DNA from: Pyrrhosoma nymphula
Taxonomy: Eukaryota; Arthropoda; Insecta; Odonata; Coenagrionidae
Assembly: GCA_963573305.1 (NCBI GenBank)
Contig: OY754327.1
Coordinates: forward strand, 53,498,244 to 53,562,243
Direction: 5' to 3'
DNA: 64,000 nt
Shown piece by piece: positions 11,801 through 23,389 of the stretch. The notes under the pieces were generated by a model. It saw only the letters and a program-made list of their open reading frames with translations, did not search any database and had not been told where the DNA came from. The position numbers were made by a program, and so were the translations under genes. Position 1 is the stretch's first letter; each line of letters opens with the position of its first letter.

Positions 11801-12590
11801 ACAATGGAGTAATCACATGAATGATGTAGTTTTACCATCATAAGTGCAGATAATCTGCACGGAAATTCACTACATTTATTTTGAAAAGAACTTTTTATAT
11901 TACATATTTCCGGTGAAATTCTACATCGAAACGTTCTTTCTTCTTCATATGTGCCCCTATTTAAGATGTCCTATCCAACACGTTTTTGCTCACGTATATA
12001 TGAACATCTCTTCTTTGTTATGAGACATTTGACGAGAAGAGTTATATGACCTGAAGAACAATCTACTCGATGGTTAACATATGATTCTGTGCTCCGCTCA
12101 TTTTGATAAACTACATATTTCAAATTCTGTCACTCTTATTACCCTGAAAATTAAACCAAAGGAGCCGGTGAGGTGCGTCACACTCAGCTAGGTATAGGTA
12201 TATATTAGTTAAGCATGTGACATACACGACCAAGTTGCTTATAGAATATTTCCATGAGTCATGCGCATGAGGAACTATCAACTGTTAGATCTCTATACAT
12301 TCTAGTAAAAGCATGGCGTATACAGCTATATACGCTGTCCTTATCATGTCCAGAAGTACTTCTTTATCGGCTGAGTATGATTATCTGTCGAGCGAGAGAC
12401 TAGCACATATTCAGACCTTATACCATACTGAGAACTGGGTCAGTAATTCCCCAATTGCTTGTGACTGTGGTGAAATAGTTATTTATGCACCTTGGCCGTT
12501 ATGGCACATGATTTCGTTCAAGACGAATACATTCAGCAAGGGTCGTCCGAGAGCGTGGAGCTATGGTTAAAGTTTCAAGGTTCTACTAGA
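11800..12590. other. Intron 4 stretch, nothing assigned
   Basis: This is AT-rich intron sequence. An 85-codon frame at 12313-12570 has no recognisable motif. I see no transposase, RNA gene or repeat here beyond the hAT-like fragment to the left. Confidence 0.4.
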
Positions 12591-13290
12591 AAATCAGGAA
12601 ATTTGTAATTAATTGATCGTTATTTAGTTAATCAATTAATTGTTGTAACATATAGCAAATGATGCATTGACATTCAGTTCGGAGCGACTGTTTAAGTTTC
12701 GAGCCTCTCCAAGCACATCATCAAATTTGTTAATTAATTAATCGTTAATTAATTAATTAACGATTAATTAATTAACGATTAGCTAACATTGCATTGTCAT
12801 CCACTTCTGAGCTATGGTTAATATTGCATTGTCATCCACTTCTGAGCAATGGTTAAAATTTCAAGTCTCTAGCTGATTGGGAAGTAAGTTTAAACTCAGT
12901 TGCAATATTCCACCCGGACAGACAGACATGACGGAAACCAAACCAATAAAAACGTGATATTGTTAATAAATTAATAGTTAATTAATTAATTAATTGTTAT
13001 AACATGTAGCTTTCATTGCATTGTCATCCACTTGTGAGCTATGGTTAAAATTACAAGCCTCTATTAGCACATCAGGAATTATGTTAATTAATTATTTATT
13101 AATTTATTAACAATTAATTAATCATTTAATTATTAAAATAGATAGCTAATAATGCATTGTCATCCACTTCTGAGCTATGGTTAACATTTCAAGTGTCTAG
13201 CTGATCGGGAAGTTAGTTTAAACTCAGTTGCAATATTCCACCTGGACAGACAGATATGACGGAAACCAAACTAATAAAAATGTGATAAAA
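12590..13290. repeat. Tandem AT-rich satellite-like repeat block
   Basis: The phrase GCATTGTCATCCACTTCTGAG (with variants) followed by CTATGGTTAA recurs near 12791, 12826, 13018 and 13154. A longer segment, GCTGATTGGGAAGTAAGTTTAAACTCAG through CAATAAAAACGTGATA, occurs at 12872-12958 and again at 13200-13286. Between copies lie TTAATTAA-type runs (12720-12780, 12960-13000, 13080-13140). It is a decayed tandem array with a higher-order unit of roughly 330 bases. No coding content. Confidence 0.7.
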
Positions 13291-13429
13291 AGGTAGACAT
13301 TCAAAGGTAATGTCTACCTTTAATGTAATGTAAAAGTGATAAAAAGGTAGGTTATTCAAAAAATATAAAAAGAAGTAACATTTACATTACTTATCATATG
13401 TAAAGAACGAGACTTTCAGTAATTGAATC

Positions 13430-14500
13430 AATGACACAGTTTTTTATAAAAACAAGAATCATATTCGTAATAAAGACTGTTAACCCCAAGATGCACACAG
13501 TTCTCATGGGCCCAACCTTTGCAAATCTTGCACTGTATTCAGTCTTCTTGAAATGTTTCGCTGCAAATAATACAATGAGTCAATTCATCCTCTTCCTGCA
13601 ATCCTCGTCAAAGTTCAAAGATTTTCTAGCCTCTGATTTGAGATATTTTCCCTCGGTTTTAGGCCTAACACTCTTCTTTGATCAGTTCTTAATTTGTTCT
13701 GGACTTCACTTTTGACCTAAGCTGCACAAGCTGGCTATCTAATTCCTTAACATGTTTGTAAAAGATATCCTCCTGTTCATCATTGAATTTCCTCGGAAAG
13801 GCATTCCCTAAACATGGCTTAATTTCCACTTCTTTTCCTTCCACAAAAGTTTTAAGTCTATCACGTAAGGTACTTTTAGGTACACAATATCTCACGCTGG
13901 CTTCCCTGATTGTCATTTCATGAAGTCAAACTTTTTATAAAGCTTCCATCATTTAATTTTCATCTCACTTATGACATTTTTTCTCCATTCTGCTAAACAA
14001 ACAAAAGAAAACTAAAAGAATTAAACTTCTTAAACTTGTAAACTTTGTCCGATGCAACCCTCCGACAGTATGTCCGATACAACCCTCCGACAGTTTGTCC
14101 GATACAACCCAGTCCCCAATGTCCGATACAATACAGTCCCCAGTTGCACTCCGACGCTTTGGTTTATCACATGCGTATTGCCAGGTCTAGACATATTTAC
14201 TACTTACAGTATAAAGAATAGTAACCCATACATCTAACAAAATACTAAAAGCATTATTGTACTTACATTCAGACAAGCTTCAAAATTATCTCCGCGCACT
14301 GGAAAATTTGCAAAAAGAAACAAATAACTGACTGTCACTTGAAAACACACAGACTTCTCAGTCCAATATGGCGAGAGCGGCTTCCTTCTGCCTCAGTACA
14401 CACGACAGTGGCATGACAGGTGATGCTACTAGCTTCTAAAGCTTGAAACACAACTTGTCCGATACAACCTGCTGTCCGATGCTACCTGACCTTCCCCTAA
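13430..14500 (-). mobile_element. Pogo/Tigger-like transposon fragment
   Basis: On the minus strand, 13689-13916 encodes MTIREASVRYCVPKSTLRDR and then a GKEVEIKPCLG segment and a KHVKELDSQL segment. This is the psq-type helix-turn-helix DNA-binding start common in pogo/jerky-like transposases; a frame break lies just upstream near 13925. Four to five copies of (T)GTCCGATACAAC lie at 14047-14135 and two more at 14456-14480, next to CCTGACCTTCCCCTA, which looks like a terminal repeat. The DDE catalytic domain is absent. Confidence 0.6.
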
Positions 14501-14643
14501 ACAAATAATTATTCCTCTCCAAAATTTCAGTACCATTCCAAGAATTTCTAGTACCTAGGCAACAGGTTTTTTACTCCAACTTCATGACCATCTCCCACTA
14601 AATTCTTAGACCAGTTATCCACCACTTCATCATCATTGGTGAA

Positions 14644-14840
14644 GTGCGTACCACTGAGATGGTTTCCACCCTCCCGCCAGTCTTGGTGCCCCTGTTACCT
14701 CCTACCTGCATTATCCCCTTTCCCTCGAATCCCTCCTCTTCCCCGCCAATCCCCCTTTCCCATGGGAATCCCCTTTCACTCCCCTCACATTTCCCTCCCC
14801 TCACATTTCCCTCCCCACACATTTCCCTCCCCCATGTAAA
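14644..14840. repeat. C/T-rich low-complexity tract
   Basis: This is a pyrimidine-rich stretch with repeated CTCACATTTCCCTCCCC units near 14778-14833. The overlapping open frames on both strands are products of this bias and are not taken as genes. Confidence 0.6.
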
Positions 14841-15066
14841 CCTCCTTCAGAATAGATATTGGCCGTTTTTGATATGTATCAGTTATCGGTATCGGCTCAC
14901 CCCTATCCAAATTTTTAATTATCGATTTTATTTTCTCTATTGCATTTGTTTGCATTGAGAAATATCATCTGTCATTGAGTAGTAGTGGGTGGCTATCATT
15001 TCCAATTTTAAAGTAAACTTTTAGATTTCTGCAATGGGCATGTTGTAATGGCTGTCATTTTTACAG

Positions 15067-15350
15067 TTCAACAACGCCTGCAGATGAGGCTGGCCCAAGG
15101 AGGTCTTGTCCCTCAAGGAGGTGTGGGGGGTGGCAGTGGGTCCAGTGGTCTCATGCTCCGGGAAGGGCCTCGAATGGTGACTGTTGGACAAGGAGGCAAA
15201 CCTCAGATTGTTACTGCTGGGGCGAGAATGATGATACCTGCGATGGCCCAAGGAATGCCACAGGGACACACTCAGGGCAGCTTGGGACCACCACCCCCAC
15301 CACCCCCATATCCTGGACCTCCCCCACCTTACCCTGGCCCATGCCAACAG
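15067..15350 (+). CDS. trr: KMT2C/D exon 5 of window
   Basis: The acceptor TTTTTACAG precedes 15067 and the donor GTAAGTG follows 15350; entry phase 1, exit phase 0. It encodes VQQRLQMRLAQGGLVPQGG, a Gly/Ser stretch, REGPRMVTVGQGGKPQIVT, and a proline-rich end with PPPPPPPYPGPPPPYPGP before the donor. The poly-proline part could bind SH3, WW or EVH1-type domains, which is inference. Downstream sequence soon reaches stops, supporting the exon end. Confidence 0.88.
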
Positions 15351-17637
15351 GTAAGTGAGCTATCTCAAAAATATTTTTCATCCCAGATCCATGTTTCATT
15401 TGTATTAATTATATGCATGTAGTTCTATACTTGCTTTGGATGTCTGCTTGTGGGTGTGGAATGAGGTTTTATGGAATGTATATATAGGTATAATTAAATG
15501 TTCTCTACTAACCTTAGATGGCAGAAACTGCACATATTATATCCATTTACGTATGTTAAAATATTTTTTTGTCAAGAAAAAATTGTTTGAATGAAGGAAA
15601 TACTGTATTTTGGCATTTGGAAAGAAGATCTTTAAATTGCAATCCTTGTCCTAAATGAGAGTATTATTAAATATATTTAAAAATGTATTCTATTTGTCCG
15701 AGTTTTTCCCTCTGATATTCTATACACAATCGTTTGCATTTATTTGAATCCCAGATGATTTAGTGTGAAGAATATGTTATTCTGGCAAAAAATACATACG
15801 GAAGTGATGAGGTACAGAAATACCCTTGAAGGATTGATTACTTTTGAAGCTTTTGTGCGATGTGCATGCAGTTACCCTCAAAACACCACCATAAGAGAGG
15901 GTGAACATTGACATGAGTTGAAGTCCTCAGGCTTTCTGCCCCTCTCGCAAGGAACCAGGGGAGATTATTAATTCTTCTGACCATCCTCTGTCTCACAGGC
16001 TAAAAGTAAGAAGTATGGCGGTGAAGTGTAAGAGAGGATAAAGGTCAACCTGCGAGTTCAAGTGTTCTCTTCAATACAGTGAACTCTCGTTTGCACATTT
16101 TTTAAAAGGATATGAAATTCTGAGTATGGTAACTCATAGAAACTGTGATAAAGTTTCATTAGTTCATTTAAAAAAGAAATACATATTTTTAACTTTTTCG
16201 TTTCTAATTTAACCCTTTCTGTTCCATAGTTTTTTTTTATTGAAAGGTTTTTTCCACCTTATCGTTACTATTTTGGTTATTGCTCCTCCGTATCATCCAT
16301 AACGAAGAATTAAAAAAACAACATTTAAATTGTGCAAAGAACTTAATTTTTGAAAATTGGTTTCATATTTTTTGACTACAAAATTTGGCATTTTGGGAAT
16401 TGGTAAATGAGCTGAGATAACTCCAGAGGTATGTGCCTATAGTCTGTGCCTGGTGTGTCTACCTAAAGTGCCTGGCACGCCTTGCTTGAAAGGATTAATG
16501 AATGCAGTCATTAATAATTATTGCAGATTTTTGTGTGTGTTCATGTTCAACATTAGTATAATATGCGTAGTTTCTGACATCATTGTGTGTGGAAAATTCA
16601 TAAGTATTGGTTTATGAGCATGCTTTTTCATGTAATGCATATCATTTCATATATTTCATGTAGCACTAACTATTAATTCTTCAACGTAATACGTTGCTCA
16701 TCATATGAGTGCTTCCTTTTCTGGTGGAATGTTTTTGTTGAAAGTACTGGGATTAAAGCTAGTAGACTGTTTGTATTATTTATTTGTCTGATAATTGTTC
16801 TTCCTGTGCTCTTCATGTTTCTCATTGTTTGCACGTGGGGTCTCTTATCATTCAATTGAGCAACTCCTGCCAGCTTTCCTTTTCAATGGTTTAGGAAATT
16901 GGAACTCTGCAGAGATGCCTATATAGAGGTCTTTTGTGCTGCAGGTTGTATGTGCAGTACAAAGGCCTATTAAATAATTGTATCCTCCTTCAAAAATGTT
17001 GCATTAAAATCCTTTTTTTCAGTGTCGATAGTGGGAATGTTACCAACTTCATAATTTTCACTATCCAAATGTTTGTTGTTGATAGTAATCATCGAAAAAT
17101 TCTGGCATTCGAAGGGATTGTGCCCTATCTACATTTCCCACATTTCGGAAGCATGAACCTTTAGCTGAGTGCATGATAAATTGTGCCTAGCCGAAGTTCA
17201 CGAATTTGGCCCTGTGTATATTTTTGGTGCAGTATCCAAATGAAAAGTGTTTCTATCTAGTTTTAGTATGCTGTCTGAGTAAAGTGGACAGTGCGTTAAT
17301 ATTAACCCTTGTGTGGAGAGTATATTGCCTGAAAACAATACATTTTTATGAACTTCTTTTCTTTCGTATATAAGGACAGTAGGTAGAAGTATAGAGCGAA
17401 ACTTTGCTGAACATGCAGGTTGCATTTCACGATGGATAGAAAACACCGCTAAGGGTAGTTGTTTTGATAATTATGATAGATAATTTTTAGAAAAGATCAA
17501 TTACCAAATACATTAGTTTAATTATCTATCACATTGAAAAGTTTACGAGTTCAAGTAATGTTGAATCATTCGAACTCAATTTTTTGGTCTCTCTTAATAC
17601 CCAGAAATGTCACTCAAAGTGATAAATACTGGTAAAG
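15351..17637. other. First part of intron 5, nothing assigned
   Basis: This is about 2.3 kb of AT-rich intron sequence. Several short open frames (16673-16855, 16934-17164, 17198-17446) have no domain, codon bias or splice context that would support a gene. Confidence 0.4.
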
Positions 17638-17835
17638 TTGATGTATGAAATTTTCTTTATTTGTCCACCGGGTTAGGCTCTCCATACTGGCCATCATTTT
17701 GATGCCCTACTCATTCATTGTCCTTAGGCCTGTTGAGTGTTGTTTCAAAGATTGTCTTCATCCTTATATATGCTTCAGTCAGGATCAGGTGTCTCATGGT
17801 TGGTCAGCACAGGAGGTGGGAATCTGTAATTCACT

Positions 17836-18420
17836 ATGTCAACCTCCTGCCATTTTTGTTTTATGTTACGACGGACACTAAGGGATACTCTATGTCTTCT
17901 GAGCAACAGATTCGACAGTGACACTGCAAAATTATTTCACCATATATTGAGATCCATCTATTTCCAGTTTGACGGAAAATACTATGAACTAGCTGATGGA
18001 GTTGCTATGGGCTCGCCATTATCCCCTGCCATTGCTAATGTCTTCATGGGAGATTTTGAAGAAAAGGCTCAACTCTGCTGCACTATGACCAAAGTATTAA
18101 TTTCGGTACGTTGATGATACTTTTGTAGTCTGGCCCAATGGTACGGATACCAGCCAACTTCATTTTCTCGACATCCTAATCAAACAAAAGAGGGATGGAA
18201 GACAGCGTCAGTGTCTACCGCAAGCCAACTCACACAAACCTATATCGAAAGGGCAGGAGCCACAGGGAGCTGTGCTGATAACTTTATGCTACTGAGCAAA
18301 GGTCTTCACCAATGAAGAAAACCCTCCCCAAGAATTGGAGGCCTCAGGACGACCTTCCACTGGAATGCATACAGTCGATGTCAGGTTTCTTTAGCCCTCA
18401 AAAGACCTCCCACCCGAGAG
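17836..18420 (+). pseudogene. Penelope-like reverse transcriptase fragment
   Basis: The frame at 17836-18114 contains FQFDGKYYELADGVAMGSP followed by LSPAIANVFMGDFEEKA. After a frameshift near 18100 comes RYVDDTFVVWPNG with the catalytic YVDD, then LHFLDILIKQKRDG and a frayed 'KPTHTNLY'-like region. This matches palm motifs of Penelope-type reverse transcriptases. Fingers and the N-terminal part are lacking, and stops follow. Confidence 0.8.
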
Positions 18421-18432
18421 AACACAAGGCTG

Positions 18433-18945
18433 ATGAAGAACGGGAAAAGTCTTGCTGCCAGAGCATGCCTGCCTTACATCTCCTTAGTTTCTGGGAAGAT
18501 CTCTAGGATATTGGCTATACACAACATAGAAACCGTACACATGCCACCACCCAAACTAAAAGAACAGCTGGTGTGGGCAAAGGAAAAAATTGGCTTCCGA
18601 ATGCCCAGCATCTACCGTATCCACTGTGTATGTGGTGGAGTTTACATCAGGAAAACAGTGCGCACTGTTGAAATGAGGCTGAAGGAGAATAAACGGCACC
18701 TGACACTGGGGAAAGAAGAAAAATCAGCTATTGCCAAACAATGCATTACAAACAACCACTCCATTCATTTGGAGGAAGCCAGGATAGTGGCCCGCTCACA
18801 GTGCTATTGGGATCACCTGGTTAAAGAAGCCATAGAAATCCGGCTGGTAAACCCAAATTTCAACAGCAACTCTGGTTTATCAAAGAGTAATGTCTGGGAA
18901 CCATATGTAAGGATGAACTCGATATTCTCAGGCGTTACTTTGTAA
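18433..18945 (+). pseudogene. Penelope-like GIY-YIG endonuclease domain
   Basis: A 170-codon frame carries IHCVCGGVYIRKTVRTVEMRL (the GIY-YIG core, here GVYI), followed by KENKRHL and an AIAKQCITNNHSIHLEEARI segment, then a YWDHLVKEAIEIRL helix with the expected glutamate and a short basic tail. Order and spacing fit the endonuclease of Penelope-like elements. It is the best preserved part of this element and has no internal stop, although it is detached from the reverse transcriptase frame. Confidence 0.8.
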
Positions 18946-18957
18946 AATTCCGTATTG

Positions 18958-19128
18958 ACAGAATCAATACAAACTTTGTAAATTTCACAATGGATTTTAT
19001 TCAATACGACCAGTTTCATCGCATAAGCGACATCTTCAGTTGATACCTGAAGATGTTGCTTATGCGATGAAACTGGTCGTATTGAATAAAATCCATTGTG
19101 AAATTTACAAAGTTTGTATTGATTCTGT
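18958..19128. repeat. 82 bp near-perfect hairpin in Penelope-like element
   Basis: Bases 18958-19039 and 19047-19128 are reverse complements with one mismatch and a 7-base loop. The right arm includes CTGAAGA (19047) and GAAA (19069), compatible with hammerhead ribozyme core strands, a feature known from Penelope-like element ends. The pairing of stem II between them is weak, so the ribozyme reading is tentative. Confidence 0.85.
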
Positions 19129-19261
19129 AATATATAAGGATGACAACAATCTTTGAAACTATTCAAAAGCCCTGAGGATGATGCATGAGTCAAGCACCAA
19201 AACATTGGCCAGTATGGAAAGCCTAACCTGGTGGGCAACCCAAGAAGAATTCATACATCAA

Positions 19262-22200
19262 GTATGCCAGGAAAGCACCAGATCTTATATCACTGGTAAA
19301 CTTGACTTTTAATAACTCTTAATCATCTTCATGTAGCTGAAAAAAACAAAGTTCATTTAAAAGTGTTGATTTTCCTTTGGTGGAAAATTGAATGATTATT
19401 TTTTTCAATTTCCACCTTTATGGTTCTTATTGTCGATTTAATACTGCAATACCATGAAAGTGGTGCAGCTGAACTTCTATCTAGAAGTTCATTCAATACA
19501 ACCAACATTTCGGGCAAAGGATCAAAATTCTATTTTTCTTTTCTGGATCTTGAGTACCACTTTCAACTTGTCATTTTGGACTCAATTTGAGAAATGAAGA
19601 AGAAGAATTTCACTACTTTTGAAAGAAAATGGACTCGTTTTCAATGTGGTTTGAGTCATGGCCAAGGCAAGCTCTAGGCATTATCCACATTATTTATCCT
19701 GTTATGAGAAAGGAAGTGAGAAAAAGAAATGGGGATATCTGATGGGGGATAGTGCTGACTCTGTACTTCTGCAATGATAGTAGGTGAACAGTTGATACAT
19801 ATTGCTAGGTGGTGACTGTCCTGGATTTATCTCATTGGTAACTGATTCAACTTTGGCAACCTCCATGATGTCTTTCATGCATCTCAATGGACTGAGAATT
19901 CTGTGTGGAAATGGGTTTATCCAGTTTGATCAGCGTACGAAATCCTGCATGCATTATATCATGAAACATGCAGTGCAACACTCAAATGAGGTGATATTAG
20001 GTATAAAACTGTTGAAGGTAACATGGTGCAGTACCCTTTGGCACAAAGTGGCACAGAAAATGTTCCCAATTGGGACCAAGCTTTGGAATAGTAAAGGAAT
20101 TACATTTGAAATAATCCTTTGTACAGCTTCGTGGCTGCTATGAATATTTGAATTTTTGTGATGGGTCAATTTTTGTATAATGCAAAGAAATGGAATATAA
20201 AATGCGATGAACCTGCAGGTTAAGCAAAATCAGAAGTTAAGATTGATGTGTCATTTTTTTATTAGGCTTTGATCATTCTTAGGAAAATAATTATGGAAAT
20301 GGTCTCTAAAAGTGACCAGCAAAAAGTGGATCACATCTTGTGGCTTGTTAAGTTTGGTACAGATTTGGGTACTGTATCATTTTTTATCCATATACATGAG
20401 AAGTGGAATTTGGCAAAGTTTCACTGTAAAATGTATTATACATCATGTTTAAGCATTGAGGTTTATTGATAGACGGTTGCCACACACAATACCAAATTAT
20501 TCTAAGCTTACTCCGCTTTGCTTTGTATTATGTAAGTTAAGTGGTGGATGTCTGCTGATGTGAAGTCCACATGTCCAAAATTGTCAATATTTTTTCAATA
20601 CTTGGGGCATTTAATTTTTTGTACAGTGTTACATCCTTCTGCCTAATGAATGATGTATGTATTTAGTTAGTCTCACCATGGCAAAAATTTTACAAGGAAC
20701 ATAGATGTACATACTGTGTAATAATTTCAAGGCCATTTTTTCTGTATGTAATGTATTTGAATATATGTACAGCTTGTCCTGGAATTTTTTTCTTCAAATT
20801 AATGATTTTTGCATAATTCTTTTAGTTTTGCTAATTATTCTGGTAAAAAGTCCCCTCCTAACTTTTTTTTCTATTTTCAATGGAAACTGAAAATAAGATT
20901 TCTGCTAATGTAATTATTTTTTTAAATTTTGATAACCTACACTGCTTCTGGCCATTTTCTGCAAAGGGTATCGTACCAAATATTTTTTCAAAGTGAAGCT
21001 AGGAACTTGAAAGTCATATCTTGCTTTAAGAATCAAGTATTTAAATGTATATTTTAATCACATAAATGAGCTGATTTAGCCTACGCAAGATCAATTGTGT
21101 TTGAAGGCTATTTAATTAGCTGAGTTTCTCACACTTTGATAGCCCTTCAAGTTAAGCCTTTGTAAATTGTGGTGAATCTGATACCTGATGGAACCTTGAA
21201 TATACCTTAATTTAATGTGGGATTATGGCTTTCCAAATGGGTTCATAAATTATGTTCTTATTTGTAGTATGATGAGAACATTTTCAAAAATGGTAGATAA
21301 CAGGTCAATACTCATGAAATCATTAAAATTACATTACAAAATGTTGCTCAGTTTATGCGTGCTAGCTTACAAGGCATGCAAACATTAACCCCATTAACTT
21401 ATGTGAGGCATTTTGAAAAAAATTCATCAAGTGTTTTCTTGACAAAGTAGTGTTTTATATAAGGCCTTAAAACATTTTGTGTTTTTGAAAGTAACAAAAT
21501 ATGTAATTAAAAAATGATTGCATTCAGCAAGATATGAACTATATTTTTTGCAATATGCTCCTTTTTCCTAAGTATTGAAGACATGTTTATAATTAACACG
21601 AAAAACTGAATTTCACTTTGATTTGTAAAAAAAGAAACCCAGTTCAAGCAATATTTAAGATTAAATATCTGAAAAGAGACCCAAGTGACAAATAATGAAT
21701 TATTCACCTGAATATCTCCTAATTCATGGGAGCTAGAGCATAAACTTTATCACTGTAAGTGAAGTGGTTTTAGAGTTACAAAATGAACATAAATAGATGC
21801 AAAAATGTTTGGCAGTCTACATCATCATGTCAACCTATAATATTGACATTAACAATTATTCCGTTATTCAAATTTGTCATTTGCATGCTGTAACTCATTA
21901 TTTCTACTGCCGGAAAGCTGTTCGTTGATTCATTTTTGCCAGCATTAAATTTTAGAGGCTCTATTGCATCACTTTAAGTGGCAAGGTGCCCATTGTGGCC
22001 TGCCAACCTGCTTACTTGAGGTCCTGTCCTGGATGGAAAAAAACCTACCTCGGTGGGAATTTTTAAGTTCTTCAATTGAACGAGTCAATATTAAATGCTG
22101 TGGTGAATAGTATTGACTCTTTCAATTGCTGAAATTTGATTGCTGAGGTTCCATTTTTAAATTCCCTCTTGAGCATATAGAACTTTTATCAGCCCTTGAA

Positions 22201-22542
22201 CACATTGTCTTTCACTCTTGGATCAAGGAGTGCCGTCAATGTTTGTATTACATTTTTCCTCTAAATATTATTCATTTGATTATCTCTACATGATAATTGT
22301 CTTGTAAAAGCTGATAAAATGAGCTAGCAGAAAGTTGAAAACTGAAAGCCTGAGTTGAATGTGTATAATCTCTCTGAAACACACTGTCAAGATTACATGT
22401 TGCCTTTGAGCTTGGTGATCAACCTATTGATGTACATCGGTTTTCGCAATCATGGATCACATTTGAAAATATTCTTAATTTGAGGTACTCAAATTTTGGA
22501 AAAATTGAGAATAAAAAAATCAAAATCTTGTGTTTATCATAA
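19262..22542. other. Middle of intron 5, nothing assigned
   Basis: This is about 3.3 kb of AT-rich intron. Short open frames (for example 19802-20143, 20705-20890) lack motifs. I see no transposon ends, RNA gene or tandem repeat of note. Confidence 0.4.
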
Positions 22543-22757
22543 AGGCCGTTTTACACAATGAAAGATTTTGTACCGACGAATGTGCATGAGATTGTACGTT
22601 TGTCTCAACGAAATTAGAACAGGTTCTATTTCCCATGCAGGCATTGAAACATTCGCACAAGCGTTCATACAATTTGCCTCTTTACACGATACAATTTGCC
22701 TCATGCAAGAGTTCACGAAAGAGTTTGTACAAACATATGTATTATGTAAAACGGCCT
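22543..22757. mobile_element. 215 bp MITE with TAA target duplication
   Basis: Ends are AGGCCGTTTTACA and its exact complement TGTAAAACGGCCT, flanked on both sides by TAA (22540-22542 and 22758-22760). A 3 bp TAA/TTA duplication with short inverted ends points to a PIF/Harbinger-type origin. The interior is non-coding with repeated CAATTTGCCTC near 22670 and 22691. Confidence 0.8.
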
Positions 22758-23389
22758 TAAGAGCCTGATAACAGTTGGTCTGTGGCGTTTGATTTGTATT
22801 CAGGATCTTCAATTAGGCTGTAGGATACTTTTTACTGTCCATACATAGTTTATTTGAGAGTTAATTTCAGTGGTTAATATCCACAGTGCATTAATAACTA
22901 CAGTACTGATAAAAGCACAATCTTCATTGTGTCATTAGTTCAAGTCATGACTATGGCAGGATGTATTTCACTACATTGTGGTGTGCTCACTTATGATGGA
23001 TGTATGTACATCTTTTCTTGTAAGTCCCAGCTGAAGTCCCTAAGTCCCTAATAAATATTGATTTCATTGAAGTTAAGTTGGACTCCACCTTGCATTAAAT
23101 AATGCCATTAGGTCAATTAATTAAAAATGAGAGCTGGTCATGTTCTGTGCACATTCTTGTTTTCTTTGGCATACCAGTCCATTCATATCGAACGTAAGCC
23201 TCTTCATTTGTCTGAAGTTCTTCAGAGAGTGTAAGTGTTTATTATTTACAAAGCCTTAGTGACTGGTTACATTGTGGTTTTACACAAAAAATGTATTGCC
23301 ATGAACTAACAAGGATATATGCCATAAAATATCATGAAGTGCCCTGTTATGAATTCTTAAATCCATTCAAAGGAAATCAATTACAAATA
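22758..23389. other. Intron 5 stretch between two DNA transposons, nothing assigned
   Basis: This is AT-rich intron sequence with no supported open frame, repeat or RNA gene. Confidence 0.4.

Larger units (their letters stand above)
17638..19261 (+). mobile_element. Penelope-like retroelement (defective)
   Basis: The body encodes a reverse transcriptase fragment and a GIY-YIG endonuclease in that order, which defines Penelope-like elements. The ends 17638-17770 and 19131-19261 are imperfect inverted repeats of about 130 bp (TTGATGTATGAA...CATCCTTATATA and its complement). An 82 bp near-perfect hairpin (18958-19128) lies between the endonuclease and the right end. The reverse transcriptase N-terminal half is missing and frames are broken, so it cannot move by itself. 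Confidence 0.8.
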
